Below, in pieces: positions 1-9,296 of a stretch of 64,000 nucleotides of DNA. The translations under genes and the position numbers were made by a program. This DNA comes from Jacaranda mimosifolia. Taxonomy: Eukaryota > Streptophyta > Magnoliopsida > Lamiales > Bignoniaceae. The stretch lies in assembly GCA_018894105.1 (NCBI GenBank), contig CM032123.1, positions 22,297,744 to 22,361,743 on the forward strand, in the 5' to 3' direction. The stretch's first letter is position 1, and the number at the start of each line of letters is the position of its first letter. Below the pieces are notes generated by a model, which did no database searches, was not told where the DNA came from, and saw only the letters and a list, made by a program, of their open reading frames with translations.

Positions 1-565
1 AATTCAAGCAATGAAAAACTTTGATCGAGAAGCAGACATGAAAGGAAATTAAGGCCTTGAGGACTGACAAAGGATTGGAGTTATGCAATAAGGAATTTTA
101 GGAATTCTACGATAATGAAGGAATTATGAGGCATCGCACAATTATACATACACCACAGCAGAATAGAGTTGCAGAACGGATGAACAGGACTATCTTGGAA
201 AGAGCTAGATGCATGATCTTTAACGCCGCATTATCCAAGGATTTTTGGGCATAAGCAATTGACATTGCATATTATTTGGTGAATAGGTCACCATCAACTG
301 CTTTGGACTACAAGACACTAATGGAAGTTTGGTCCGGGTCTCCTGCTGATTACTCAAATTTGAGAGTATTTAGGTGCCCAGCTTAAGCTCATGTTCGTGA
401 TGGGAAACTTGAGCCAAGGGCTAGGAAGTGCATATTTCTAGGCCATACAAATAGAGTAAAGGGTTATCGTTTGTGGTGTAATGATGACAAGGGCTCCAGG
501 ATGATTATCAATAAGGACATGACTTTTGATGAGTCTGCTATGATGAAGAACATGGAGTAGCCTGA
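1..565 (+). pseudogene. copia integrase core and C-terminal part, broken
   Basis: Translation shows LRTDKGLE near base 60 (family norm LRTDNGLEF), then TPQQNRVAERMNRTILERAR around 150-210, the signature around the catalytic Glu region of copia integrase. NRSPSTALDYKTLMEVWSG (about 283-340) and FRCPA-AHV (about 368-395) follow, typical of the integrase-RT linker. Stops interrupt FWA*AID (near 252) and FRCPA*AHV (near 384). This is non-functional. It would have inserted the cDNA copy into the host chromosome. Its start is off the window. Confidence 0.8.
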
Positions 566-926
566 AAGCAGTTAATAGGGTGTTAAGGAGAAGATGGAGT
601 TTGAAATTGATACTCCACAAGTTTCAAAGGGGAAATAGAATGTGGTAGATAAAGCTGGTGAAAGCTCATTATCACCTAATTAGCAGTATGAAAACAATTC
701 ACTACAAAACTATCGTTTGACTCGCGATAGAGAGAGAAGGCAGATCAAACCACCAAAGCGGTTTGCATTTTCAGATCTGGTAGCTTGTGCATTGAGTTCA
801 GCTGAGGAGTTTGTAGAAAATGATCCGGTCTCATATAGAGAGACAATTTTTGGGCTAGATTCTGATAAATAGGTTGCATCTATGAGTGAAGAGATGGACT
901 CTCTACACAAGAATAGCACATAGGAG

Positions 927-1735
927 GTGGTTTATGTACCCAAAGGGGAGAAGATTGTAGGTTGCAAATGGATCTACAAAAAAAAGAAAGGGATTCCCAG
1001 GGTTGAGAATGCTAGATACAAGGCACGATTAATTGCTAAGGGTTTTACTCAGAGAGAGGGAGTTGACTTTCATGAGGTGTGCTCCCCAATTGCAAAACAC
1101 ATTTCCATCGTGTTTTACTTGATGGTTGCTCTGTTTGATATGGAGCTTGAGCAGATGGATATTAAAATAGCATTTCTGCATGGTGAGTTGGAGGAACAAA
1201 TCTACATGAGCCAACTAGAAGGATTCGTTGTTCCTGGGAAACAAAATCAAGCATGTCTTTTGAAGAGATCTTTATATAGCTTGAAGTAGTCTCCTAGGCA
1301 GTGGTATAAAAGGTTTGATGTATTTATTATCAAGATAGGATATACCAAAAGCAAATTTGATTGTTGTGTATGTTATAAAAAAAGGTAGTGATAGCCTTCT
1401 CGTATATTTACTGTTGTATGTTGATGATATGTTGATTGCCTCTAGAAACATATATGAGATCAATGTTTTAAAAGCTCAATTAAGTGAAGAATTTGAGATG
1501 AAAGATTTGGGCAGTGCAAAGAAGATATTAGGCATGGAGATCATCTGGGATAGACACTTTGGAATATTATACTTGTCTCAACAACATTACATTGAGAAAG
1601 TACTAAAGCGTTTTGGGATGGATAAGTCCAAGCTAGTTAGTATGCCACTTGCAGCTCATTTCAGGCTCTCATCAGATCTATCACCAAGTAATGAGGAGGA
1701 GGTAGAGCATATGTCTAATGTGATGTACTAGTGCA
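927..1735 (+). pseudogene. copia reverse transcriptase, broken
   Basis: Two overlapping segments make up the RT. Segment one (927-1289) contains GCKWIYKKK, YKARLIAKGFTQREGVDF and the QMDIKIAFLHGELEEQIYM region (family norm MDVKTAFLHG). It ends at RSLYSLK*, where the family has LKQSPRQW, so CAG has become TAG. Segment two (1357-1731) is in another frame and contains the catalytic LLLYVDDMLIASRN and then MKDLGSAKKILGMEI. RT copies the element RNA to DNA in virus-like particles. The stop and frameshift make this copy dead. Confidence 0.88.
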
Positions 1736-1744
1736 GTAGGTAGC

Positions 1745-2395
1745 TTGATATACGCCATGGTGTGCACTAGGCCAAACATTTCACATGCAGTCAGTGTTGT
1801 GAGCAGGTGCATGCACAAGCCAGGAAAGACACATTGGCAGACTGTGAAACGGATCATGAGGTATCTGAGAGGCTTTGCATATAGATGTTTGAGGTATAGT
1901 AAATTGAATTCTACTGCTAGGATTATTGGCTATGTGGATGCGGATTATGCAAGAGATTTGGACAACAGAAGATCCATGTCTAGGTATCTATTTTGTGTTT
2001 CGAGTTATACGGTTAGTTGGAAGATGACGTTGCAATCATCAGTTGTATTGTCCACAACAGAAGCTAAGTACATGGCTTTAGCTAAAGGCGTGAAGAAAGG
2101 CATTTGGCTAAAGGGGTTGATTGAGGATATAGGTATGGATTCTGAGATTACTTCAATATTTTGTGATAATCAGAGTGTCTTACACTTGTCAAAGAATTAA
2201 GCTTTTCATGAGAGAACAAAACACATTGACATGAGATATCACTTTATCCAGAATATGGTGTCTTAAGGTGTCATTTTGGCTGAAAGGTTGGGACTAAGGA
2301 TAATCCGGCATATATGTTGACTAAGGCTATTCCAGAAATCAAATTCGAGCATTGCTTGGATTTGATTAACATTTGCAAACTCAGATGATAGGCTC
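1745..2395 (+). pseudogene. copia RNase H, broken
   Basis: MVCTRPNISHAVSVVSR begins the RT-RNase H connection. GYVDADYARDLDNRRS, SWKMTLQSSVVLSTTEAKYMAL and FCDNQSVLHLSKN are the expected RNase H blocks, with the D-E-D residues visible (GYVDADYA, TEAKYMAL, FCDNQS). Past the stop at 2198-2200 the homology continues as AFHERTKHIDMRYHF, so the stop is CAA or CAG changed to TAA. RNase H removes the RNA strand during reverse transcription. The frame differs from the RT segment, and a short deletion near 1730 (YxSSAVGSL region) explains the shift. Confidence 0.85.
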
Positions 2396-2451
2396 TTTTA
2401 GGGGGCAGAGACAAAGAAGAATGATGGTGATTTCAAGTCAAGGTGGAGAAT

Positions 2452-3196
2452 TGTTGATTTTACCTTGAAATTTAGGCTAAATTTACGAGAATCAAGTGAA
2501 ATGGAGCGAAATTGAGTTGAGCTGGTGAAATGGGCTTGGTAGCACACCCTAGCGTGCGTTGGCAGGACGCTGCACACTAGGGCATGAGGTGGTGTGCTCC
2601 CGGATGCGGAATACACAGAAACAGGGCAGATTTTCACGTATCGCACACCAGGGCACAAGTAGGCAGCACCTTGGCTCGACATATTCTGTAACCGGGCGCC
2701 TTGGCGCGCGACACTTGGGCCAAGGCATGCAATGAACAGAAACTTTACACCATGGCACAAGATTTGTGCGCCCTAGTGTGGACATTCTGCCAAGATGTGC
2801 AAGACTCAGCAGCAATAGGTGTTTTGCATGCTGATGGGAAAGTTATGCGCGCCCTGGCGCACGACATAGGCCCATGGGCCAAAACTTGTGATTTTCGTGG
2901 GTATTTAAGCGTTTTCTTTCTAGAAAAATTAGAAGAGACACAACACAAGGGTTTGTAGACTACTTTTGAAATAGTTTCTTAAGACGAAGTTTAGAACGAA
3001 GGTGTTAGGTGTTCATGTGAGATTTGTGGGACAAAATTTTTTGTACTTGTTACTTTTATTTGAGATCAATAAATTCTTTTCTTTGTTGGGTAGATTAGGC
3101 ACATCGCCAAACCACGTTAAAACTTGTTGTCACTTTACATTGAATTACTTTACTATTACATTCATAGTTAGGATTTGATCGTTCCAAGTCACAACA
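2452..3196 (+). repeat. 3' LTR of the copia element
   Basis: The LTR starts TGTTGATTTTACC just after the polypurine tract and ends ...GTCACAACA, so the termini TGTTG/CAACA are inverted, as expected. Length is about 745 bp. GGGTATTTAAGCG at 2899-2911 is a likely TATA box. Beyond the right end the sequence switches at once to gypsy pol in the opposite orientation. The LTR has an unusual GC-rich set of imperfect repeats (see findings). Confidence 0.75.
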
Positions 3197-3560
3197 TAAA
3201 CTGGTCGAGTAAACACCAAAACGGAACTAACAGCTGCTGTGGAGACTGCCAAGTACAAGTTTAATACTTCTCCGACCATTGGCTTCGCAAGCAACGGTGG
3301 CCCGATTAAGTACTGCTTGAGTTCAACCAGAGTCTGGTCGTACTTTTCTATCCACTGGAACTTTCTAGAGTTTCTTAAGACCTAAAAGAATGGAAAACTT
3401 TTGTTTGCTAGTCTAGCCATAAATCGTCTGAGTGAAATAATTCTCCCGACTAATTTCTAGACATCTCTTACTGTCTTCGGTGGTGGGATATCCTATATTG
3501 CTTTGATTTTTTGGGTATTAGCTTCAATACCTCTCTAGCTGACCATGTACCCCAAGAACT
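3197..3560 (-). pseudogene. gypsy RT-RNase H connection, broken
   Basis: Minus-strand translation just left of the RT ORF gives NSRKFQWIEKYDQTLVELKQ followed by YLIGPPLLAKPMVGE and LYLAVSTAAVS. These match the F-x-W-x-x-C-x-x-A-F-x-x-L-K-x-Y-L and PPLL-KP blocks of Tat-type elements. It breaks off at the copia boundary (about 3187-3197). Confidence 0.75.
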
Positions 3561-3567
3561 TTCCACC

Positions 3568-4293
3568 TCATACTCCGAATGTGCATTTATTTGGGTTGAG
3601 CTTCATACCAAAAGCTTTTAAAATCGAGAATGTGTGGTCAAGATTAGCTAAGTAATCTGATTCCCTTTTTGTTTTAACGATCATATCATCCACATAAACT
3701 TCCATGGACTGACCTATTTCGCTTTTGAACATAAAATTGACCAGTCTTTGGTATGTTGCGTCAACATTTTTTAATCCGAATGGCATGACCAGGAAATAAT
3801 ACACACAATTTGGAACAACAAAAGAAGTTTTATCTCTATCTTTAGGCACCATGAAAATTTGATAGTATCCCTGAAAAGAATCCATCATGCTTAGGAGGTC
3901 ACATCTTACAAATGAATCTACTAACAAATCTACACGAGGCAGAGGATACGGGTCTTTAGGGCATGCTTTAGTAAGATCGGTGAAATCATTACACATTCTC
4001 CATTTTTCCTCATTTTTGGGGATCAAGACTACATTACACAGCTAACTAGGATATTGTATTTCAACTATGTAGCCTGCCTCTAGTAACTTGTTGGCCTCCT
4101 CCTCGATGATCTGGATTCTTTCTGTATTGAAGGTTCTTATCTTCTGTCTCACCAGTTTGAAAGATGGATTAATATTAAAAAGGTGGAAGATGACCTGGGG
4201 GTCAATTCCCCTGAGGTCGGTCGCTTTCCAAGCTAAAACATCAATATTTCTCCTGAGGAAATCAATGAGCATGCATTCCATATCGGGCCCCAA
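3568..4293 (-). pseudogene. gypsy reverse transcriptase, two segments
   Basis: The upstream segment (4293-4042) has MLIDFLRRNIDVLAWKATDL, GIDPQVIFHLFNI and EEANKLLEAGYIVEIQYPS, which is the pre-RT and RT start. The downstream segment (4026-3568) has KWRMCNDFTDLTKACPKDPYP, then LLSMMDSFQGYYQIFM, MPFGLKNVDATYQRLVNFMF and the catalytic VYVDDMIVKTK. It ends LNPNKCTFGV. A short in-frame break (4027-4041) separates the segments. The family version of DAFSGYNQI is MDSFQGYYQI here, and the YVDD active site is intact. Confidence 0.9.
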
Positions 4294-4412
4294 GCTTGTT
4301 CTTATCTCATTGTTTTATTAGAGTTACCGGGTTCGAGCTCTACTGTTTTGAATTCTTCAGTGGGCTCAGCTCAAGTATCTTTCCTCTTTCTCTTCTTATT
4401 ATTTTGTCCCTC

Positions 4413-4910
4413 CTAAGGTTCCATTATAGGGATGTCCCCCGAGGGTTTCAGTTTAGGTCGAGCTTTCTGTTCATTAGCCTCAACTGAAATAGTATAACAA
4501 CGCCATACCTTTTTTATATTACATAATAGCTCTCCGGTTCCAGCTACTATTGGGAATTTGATTTTCATATGATAAGTAGACACAATTGCTCGAAAATCAT
4601 TCAGCGCTGGTCTTCCGATGATGGCGTTGTAGGTGAATTGCGCATCAACAACAAGATAGATGATCATAAAGGTGCGCCTCCTGGGTGCCTCTCCAAAAGA
4701 TGTGGATAAATTTATGAATCCAACGGGCACAATCTCTGATCCCCCAAATCCGACCAAGGGTGTTCTGACAGAGTCAACTTTCAGTTCTCCCAGTTTTATT
4801 CTATCTAATGTGGACAAGAAGATGATGTTTGCAGAACTCCCATTGTCTACCAAGACCTTCTTGACTTCGAAGTTTGCAATCTCGACAGAAACTATCAAAG
4901 GGCAATCCAA
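4413..4910 (-). pseudogene. gypsy aspartic protease
   Basis: KKVLVDNGSSANIIF is the retropepsin active-site loop; the family usually has VDxGSSANI with D as the catalytic residue. It is followed by LVGFGGSEIVPVG and FMIIYLVVDAQFTYNAIIGRPAL, the C-terminal flap and IIGRP block. The enzyme would cleave the Gag-Pol polyprotein inside the particle. The 165-aa open frame is intact across the domain but is separated by stops from gag and RT. Confidence 0.85.
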
Positions 4911-5440
4911 GTTGCTCTCTGCACCTTGACCTCATAAGTGAGAGAAGTCGGAGTTGAGAAAGACATAGGTTTGGCATTTGTGGAAAGCTGGTAGATTGGC
5001 CTAGTCTGTGTCGACCTACTAGATTTGATACACCTTTGTGCTTGCTTTCTCTCTATCTTGGAGTGCTCCCCTATTGGTGCTCTTGCAGATGTATCAATAA
5101 CGCCTCTCAAGGTAGGACAGTCCTCCTTAACCTTCTGTTTTCCCTTATCTTCCCTCTGTGGGCTAACTAACCGTTCTTTATGGGGACTCTGGTAGGTTTG
5201 AGTTATTGCTTATAGGGCTTTCTGGTCAATGTATTTTTTCAGGTAGCCCTGTCGGATGAGGAGCTCAATTTCATCTTAGAGGTTGAAACAATCCTTCGTG
5301 CCATGCCCCTTCTGTCGATGGATGTGGCAATATGTTTTGGATTTTTTCATAACCTCTATCTCATTGAGTTTTCTTGGTCTTTTTAAGAGGTTGTCATGCT
5401 ATATAGCGAACAAGACCTCTTTCCTGGGAATATTCAGTAG
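4895..5440 (-). pseudogene. gypsy gag C-terminal part: zinc knuckle and linker
   Basis: Between about 5340 and 5230 the minus strand encodes YCHIHRQKGHGTKDCFNL then a stop and DEIELLIRQGYLKKYIDQK. This is the C-x2-H-x4-GH-x4-C-like knuckle plus the conserved L-K-D-E-I-E-x-L-I-x-x-G-Y-L tail of Tat-type gag. Further on, GVIDTSARAPIGEHSKIERK (5104-5045) corresponds to the GVINTIxGGP linker that precedes protease. The stop inside the knuckle tail shows decay. Confidence 0.7.
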
Positions 5441-5460
5441 GGCATAATTGTGAAAGCGCT

Positions 5461-5922
5461 TTATTGGAGACCGGTGACCCTCTTTCTAGTGGCTGTCATC
5501 CTTCTCCTTACCCTTTTTCTTGTCAGATTCTCCTCACCAAACTTTATCTTATTCATTTCTTCTTGTGTCATATACCTTTCTACAAGGTCAAGGAGTTTCT
5601 CCATCGGTCGTGGTCGCTCCTGGACCATGCCATTAGCACATTCCTTATGCCTCAGGCCCAAAAACAAAACATCAATAAAAAATTCCATCCAAAGGTTGTC
5701 AATTTTCAAAACTTCAGTGTTGAATCTAAATAAGAAATCTATCAAAGATTCACCCTCAATTTGCTTCACAGTGTGGAGGTGAGTGCGTGGCAGTTTTGCT
5801 TTCCTTTGGCTAGCAAATTGGTGAAGCAATTCGTCACGGAGCTGATCATAAGAAAATATGGATGCGGGCTCAAGTTTGACAAACCATTCCAACGCTATCC
5901 CTTGAAAGGCGATGACCAACAT
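5461..5922 (-). pseudogene. gypsy gag (capsid-like) domain
   Basis: AFQGIALEWFVKLEPASIFSY is the conserved capsid start (family: GxAxxWFxxLxPxSIxSF). FDELxxxFxxQF is represented by YDQLRDELLHQFASQR, followed by L-x2-V-K-Q-x-E-G-E-S-L-I-D-F-L-x-R-F and an LDLVERYMTQEE helix near the end. 153 aa remain open, with no start selected because the N-terminal part is broken upstream. Gag would form the virus-like particle. Confidence 0.85.
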
Positions 5923-6727
5923 TTTCGCATGTATGTGGTCTCTATAGCTATGTAACTACATCATGTGTTCAAATTGCAAAATATGCTCATTAGGGTCAGC
6001 GGATCCGTTATATCGAGGTAGTCTTGCGAGGACTTTCGCATCCACCGCAGTGCGCTTGTTAATAATTTCCTAAGTAAAAAGAGATTATCTCACACGTCGG
6101 AATCTGGGAGAATTATCAAGCTGTGTTCTTTATATATTCCTCCTTGAGATTTCCTCAAATCTTCAATTGAGCTGCTGAACTTGGTGGGAAACCTCATTCT
6201 ATTCATCCTTGTCAGCTCTGGACATGTCACGACTGTGCTAAGGTCTATGATGTTCGACCTGCTCACGCAATTGGGCTCGATTGGTTCGAACAAAGTTTTC
6301 TGCAGAATCTGCTACATCATCGCATGGTTGGTACCGTGGTTCATCATGGGGAAACCGACCAAGGCTCAGTCTCATCTACTAGGGTGATGACGAGTCTTAA
6401 TTCTCATTTTGTCTTCCTATGGCATTCACTCTTTCTGCTGCAATAGGTGGGGTGTGGCACTTGCTATAGCAGCTGGTTAGTTGTTATGCCTCTGCAAAGT
6501 GGCGAATAATTGTGTTGAAAGTTGAGCAAAAACCTAATCACTGATCATCTGTATGAGTTGAGGGATGGTCAAAGTGAACACCTACTCAATTTGAGAACAG
6601 GGGCCTCCTGCTTGTTGATACGACTAATCTTGTGGTGACGGTGGGGGCAGTGATGGTGAACGATGGTCACTTTGTCTCTCGAAAGTAGTTCGCCTAGTAT
6701 TGACCATTTTTAGTTGTAAGTTCCACT

Positions 6728-6746
6728 TCCCATAGACGGCGCCAAA
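6728..6746 (-). other. candidate primer-binding site of the gypsy element
   Basis: On the minus strand, TTATTTGGCGCCGTCTATGG follows the LTR end. TGGCGCCGT is the usual start of tRNA-complementary PBS sequences in many plant gypsy elements. It lies 4-5 bases after the presumed LTR end at 6750. Not tested against a tRNA 3' end. Confidence 0.6.
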
Positions 6747-6749
6747 TAA

Positions 6750-7409
6750 TGAAGTTAATTTTAGTGCAATGGGTTTTTGGGCTTCAACCTAGAAGGTATT
6801 TCGACCAGAAAGATGGATTTGTAGACGTGGGATGGAACCTGCAACCACTAAACAAACGTCAGGCTAGCCAAGAGGGTCCTCAGCTAAGACCTTCCGATGA
6901 TTAAGTTAGTATATCAACCTGAAGGTATTTGGGTAGAGTAACAGTTCAAGAGTGTATGAAAGCTTACCCTCGTTTCTGAAAGCTGAGATATTTATAGTGT
7001 TTTCCTAGGGATGAAAAGATGGGTTTCTCCTTGTTATATCTGAGATATTGTTCATACAAGTAGGGGATCTCAGGTCTTTTTGACCTAGGCTTGGGCTTTG
7101 CACATGGCAAATCACCGGAAAGGGGATCCATACCATCATTAATGCGGAAGTGATGCACCGTCAAGCTATTAAATATGGACAGACTAGTGGTTTAGGCGTA
7201 TTTAATGTGGATACGATGGGTGGCAGAGGTTGCCATTAACCACCATTAATGCTCTTGTCCCGCTAATTTTGACCTATAGGTCAGAACAACTCAACCTCTT
7301 TGGTCGAGTTAGGCATTAGGCTTTGTAAACTGGGCTTGCTCTTGGGCTTTTGCCCTTGTGACTTGAACAGATTAAGGGCCCACTAGGCTTGTTGAATTTA
7401 CCCATATCA
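6750..7409 (-). repeat. 5' LTR of the gypsy element
   Basis: On the minus strand this begins TGATATGGGTAAATTCAACA (7409 leftward) and ends ...AATTAACTTCA before the PBS, about 660 bp. A TATA box, CACTATAAATATCTC, lies at about 6999-6985 on the minus strand. Its start resembles the solo LTR at 13531. The outer flank is an (AT)n tract at 7410-7432. Confidence 0.7.
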
Positions 7410-8389
7410 ATATATATATATATATATATATATAGAAAAGAGACCATTCAAATTGTTGGAGGGATGATAAAAATAAGATTGGAGAGAAAACATATCTTTT
7501 CATCCAAAATGCTTGTAAATTTTAATCATACTCAACCTTGAAGATTTCAATTATTTCTTGAAGGTATGAGTCTCCTCATTTGATAATTATATATATATAT
7601 ATATATATATTTTGTAATATCATTTTGTGCCTTGGGATTTGATGTTACTATGGAAGAAATAGTATAGAATAGATAATATGTATATATAATTGCAAATTTT
7701 GTGAACATATTTGATACACCATGAACTTCTTTGTTATAATTGTAATAATATTATAGAATTCATCAGTCCTAACATCTTTGTTATATACCATGAACTTCTC
7801 CTACCAATAATACCCATTATCTTTACGCGTTTCTTCTTACCGAGAGAGAGTATAGTCCAATACAATAGCAACTACAGCACCCACAGTCATGTGCTTGGCC
7901 AAAAGCTTTTGTGGTATGTATTGACAATCTCTTAAGTTTTGTAAAATATTAATCTTATTGCTTTATATAATTATAAATTTTATAAAATAATGATTGTATA
8001 TTTATGTTATTGTCATACTTGTGCAGATCTCAAAGGATGTGGATTCTTGCCTTTATATATGATTCAAATGCTTTTTGAAGATATATCATTTCAAGTCTTG
8101 AATTCTGATGATTTTTGAATATTCACTGAATTTGAATTACCTTTGGATTCTAGTATTCTAATAGACTATTTATTTTTGTTAGATTTAGTAGACTACAACC
8201 TTTGGACATGTTATTGATCAGTAATGTTATTAAGAACTTATGTTTATTTAATGAATTCACTTAATCTGAAATGTCTCCTTTGCTCCATTTCTTTTTATTA
8301 TTAATAATAATTAAAGATTGTTATGTTATTTTATTGTCAAAAGAATTTAATTTTTGCCTATTAAATAAATAGATACTATTAGTGCTTGA
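7410..8389. other. AT-rich intergenic DNA, no gene seen
   Basis: Contains two (AT)n microsatellites (about 7409-7432 and 7589-7610) and short unconvincing open frames such as 7711-7935. I see no splice-supported exon, protein domain or terminal repeat here. Confidence 0.6.
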
Positions 8390-9018
8390 AATTAATATTA
8401 TAGGTTTAAAGTGGCACTATAAAATGTCCATTTTATAAATTTTTTTGGCACTTTGAAATGTCAGAAAATAATTCTTTTGGGACACTACTAAAGTAACTTA
8501 ATATAAATATTTTGACAAAGTGTCACAAAAGGTATTTTTTGGTTACATTTTGTAATGCAACAATTTATAAATATTGTGTCATTCGGAAGTGTCAGCTAAA
8601 TCCTTTTTTTACAACATTTTGACATGCCACTAATTTACAATTTTGTGGCATTTTAATATGTCATTTATTATATTTTTCATGGCATTTTAACATGTCATCA
8701 AACTAAACTTTTTTGTGGCATTTTAGTATGTTACTACATGCATCTTTTGTAACATATTACCATGTCACATTAACAAAAGAATGTGACATTTTGAGATGTC
8801 ATTCAATGAACTTTTTGTGATATTTTAAAATGTCATTTAATATGTTTCTTGTTGCACATTATTAATGCCACAATATGATTAAAATAGTGACATTTATACC
8901 TTTAACTACACCGCTATAAATGACATTTTTTAAAAATGTCATTAAATATAAACTTGTCACTATAACATTATTTAAGTGACACTTTTTAGTGCCATTAAAT
9001 CCTATTTTTGTTGCAGTG
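8390..9018. mobile_element. CACTA-like (CACTG) element, right end with subterminal repeats
   Basis: The right boundary reads ...CCTATTTTTGTTGCAGTG, whose complement CACTGCAACAAAAATAGG fits a CACTA-superfamily terminus. Inward are about a dozen degenerate subterminal motifs of the type TGGCATTTTAAAATGTCA, in both orientations. No matching left terminus was found, and no transposase is visible. It is probably a truncated or internally deleted copy. Its left limit is set by the first motif and is approximate. Confidence 0.6.
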
Positions 9019-9296
9019 TCCTAGCCATTTTTTCAGTCAGAACTATCAACATTAACAGGAGATAGGAAATATTTTAAAGCAGGTGCATTACAGATTGTGC
9101 AAGATTGATGTTTTACTGTGGCAAACTCATTTCAAATTCCTATATAATTGAATTTTTGGTATTTTATATGCACACAATAGGAATTGTAATTAGTGATTAA
9201 TTTATCTAAATTTAAAAATGATAAAAAAATAATTTATAACATGAAAAGGATCGCACCTAACATATTCTTAATTTTTATTTGGTAATTTATCTAATG

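Larger units (their letters stand above)
1..3196 (+). mobile_element. Ty1/copia retrotransposon, 3' portion (decayed, truncated by window edge)
   Basis: The order integrase, reverse transcriptase, RNase H, polypurine tract, 3' LTR is the Ty1/copia order. Coding is broken by stops and at least two frame changes. The polypurine-like AAGGTGGAGAAT lies directly before the LTR start at 2452. The 5' LTR, gag and protease would lie left of base 1. Immediately right of the LTR, a minus-strand gypsy RNase H region begins, so this element appears to have inserted into that gypsy element. If so, the 5 bases TAAAC at 3197-3201 should be repeated left of the 5' LTR, outside the window. Confidence 0.85.
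3197..7409 (-). mobile_element. Ty3/gypsy (Tat-type) retrotransposon, 5' LTR through RNase H start, truncated
   Basis: Read on the minus strand: LTR (7409 to 6750), PBS, leader, gag, zinc knuckle, protease, RT and the start of RNase H. This is the Ty3/gypsy order without an extra ORF before gag. The element stops at 3197 inside the RT-RNase H connection, where the copia LTR begins. Its integrase and 3' LTR are therefore either lost or lie left of the window beyond the copia element. Coding is broken in many places. Confidence 0.85.

Noticed and set aside
438..919. Minus-strand ORFs opposite copia
   Set aside because: They are shadows of integrase and linker sequence on the plus strand and have no domain.
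2398..2958. ORFs on both strands in the copia LTR
   Set aside because: Driven by the GC-rich imperfect repeats in the LTR; no domain and overlapping frames on both strands.
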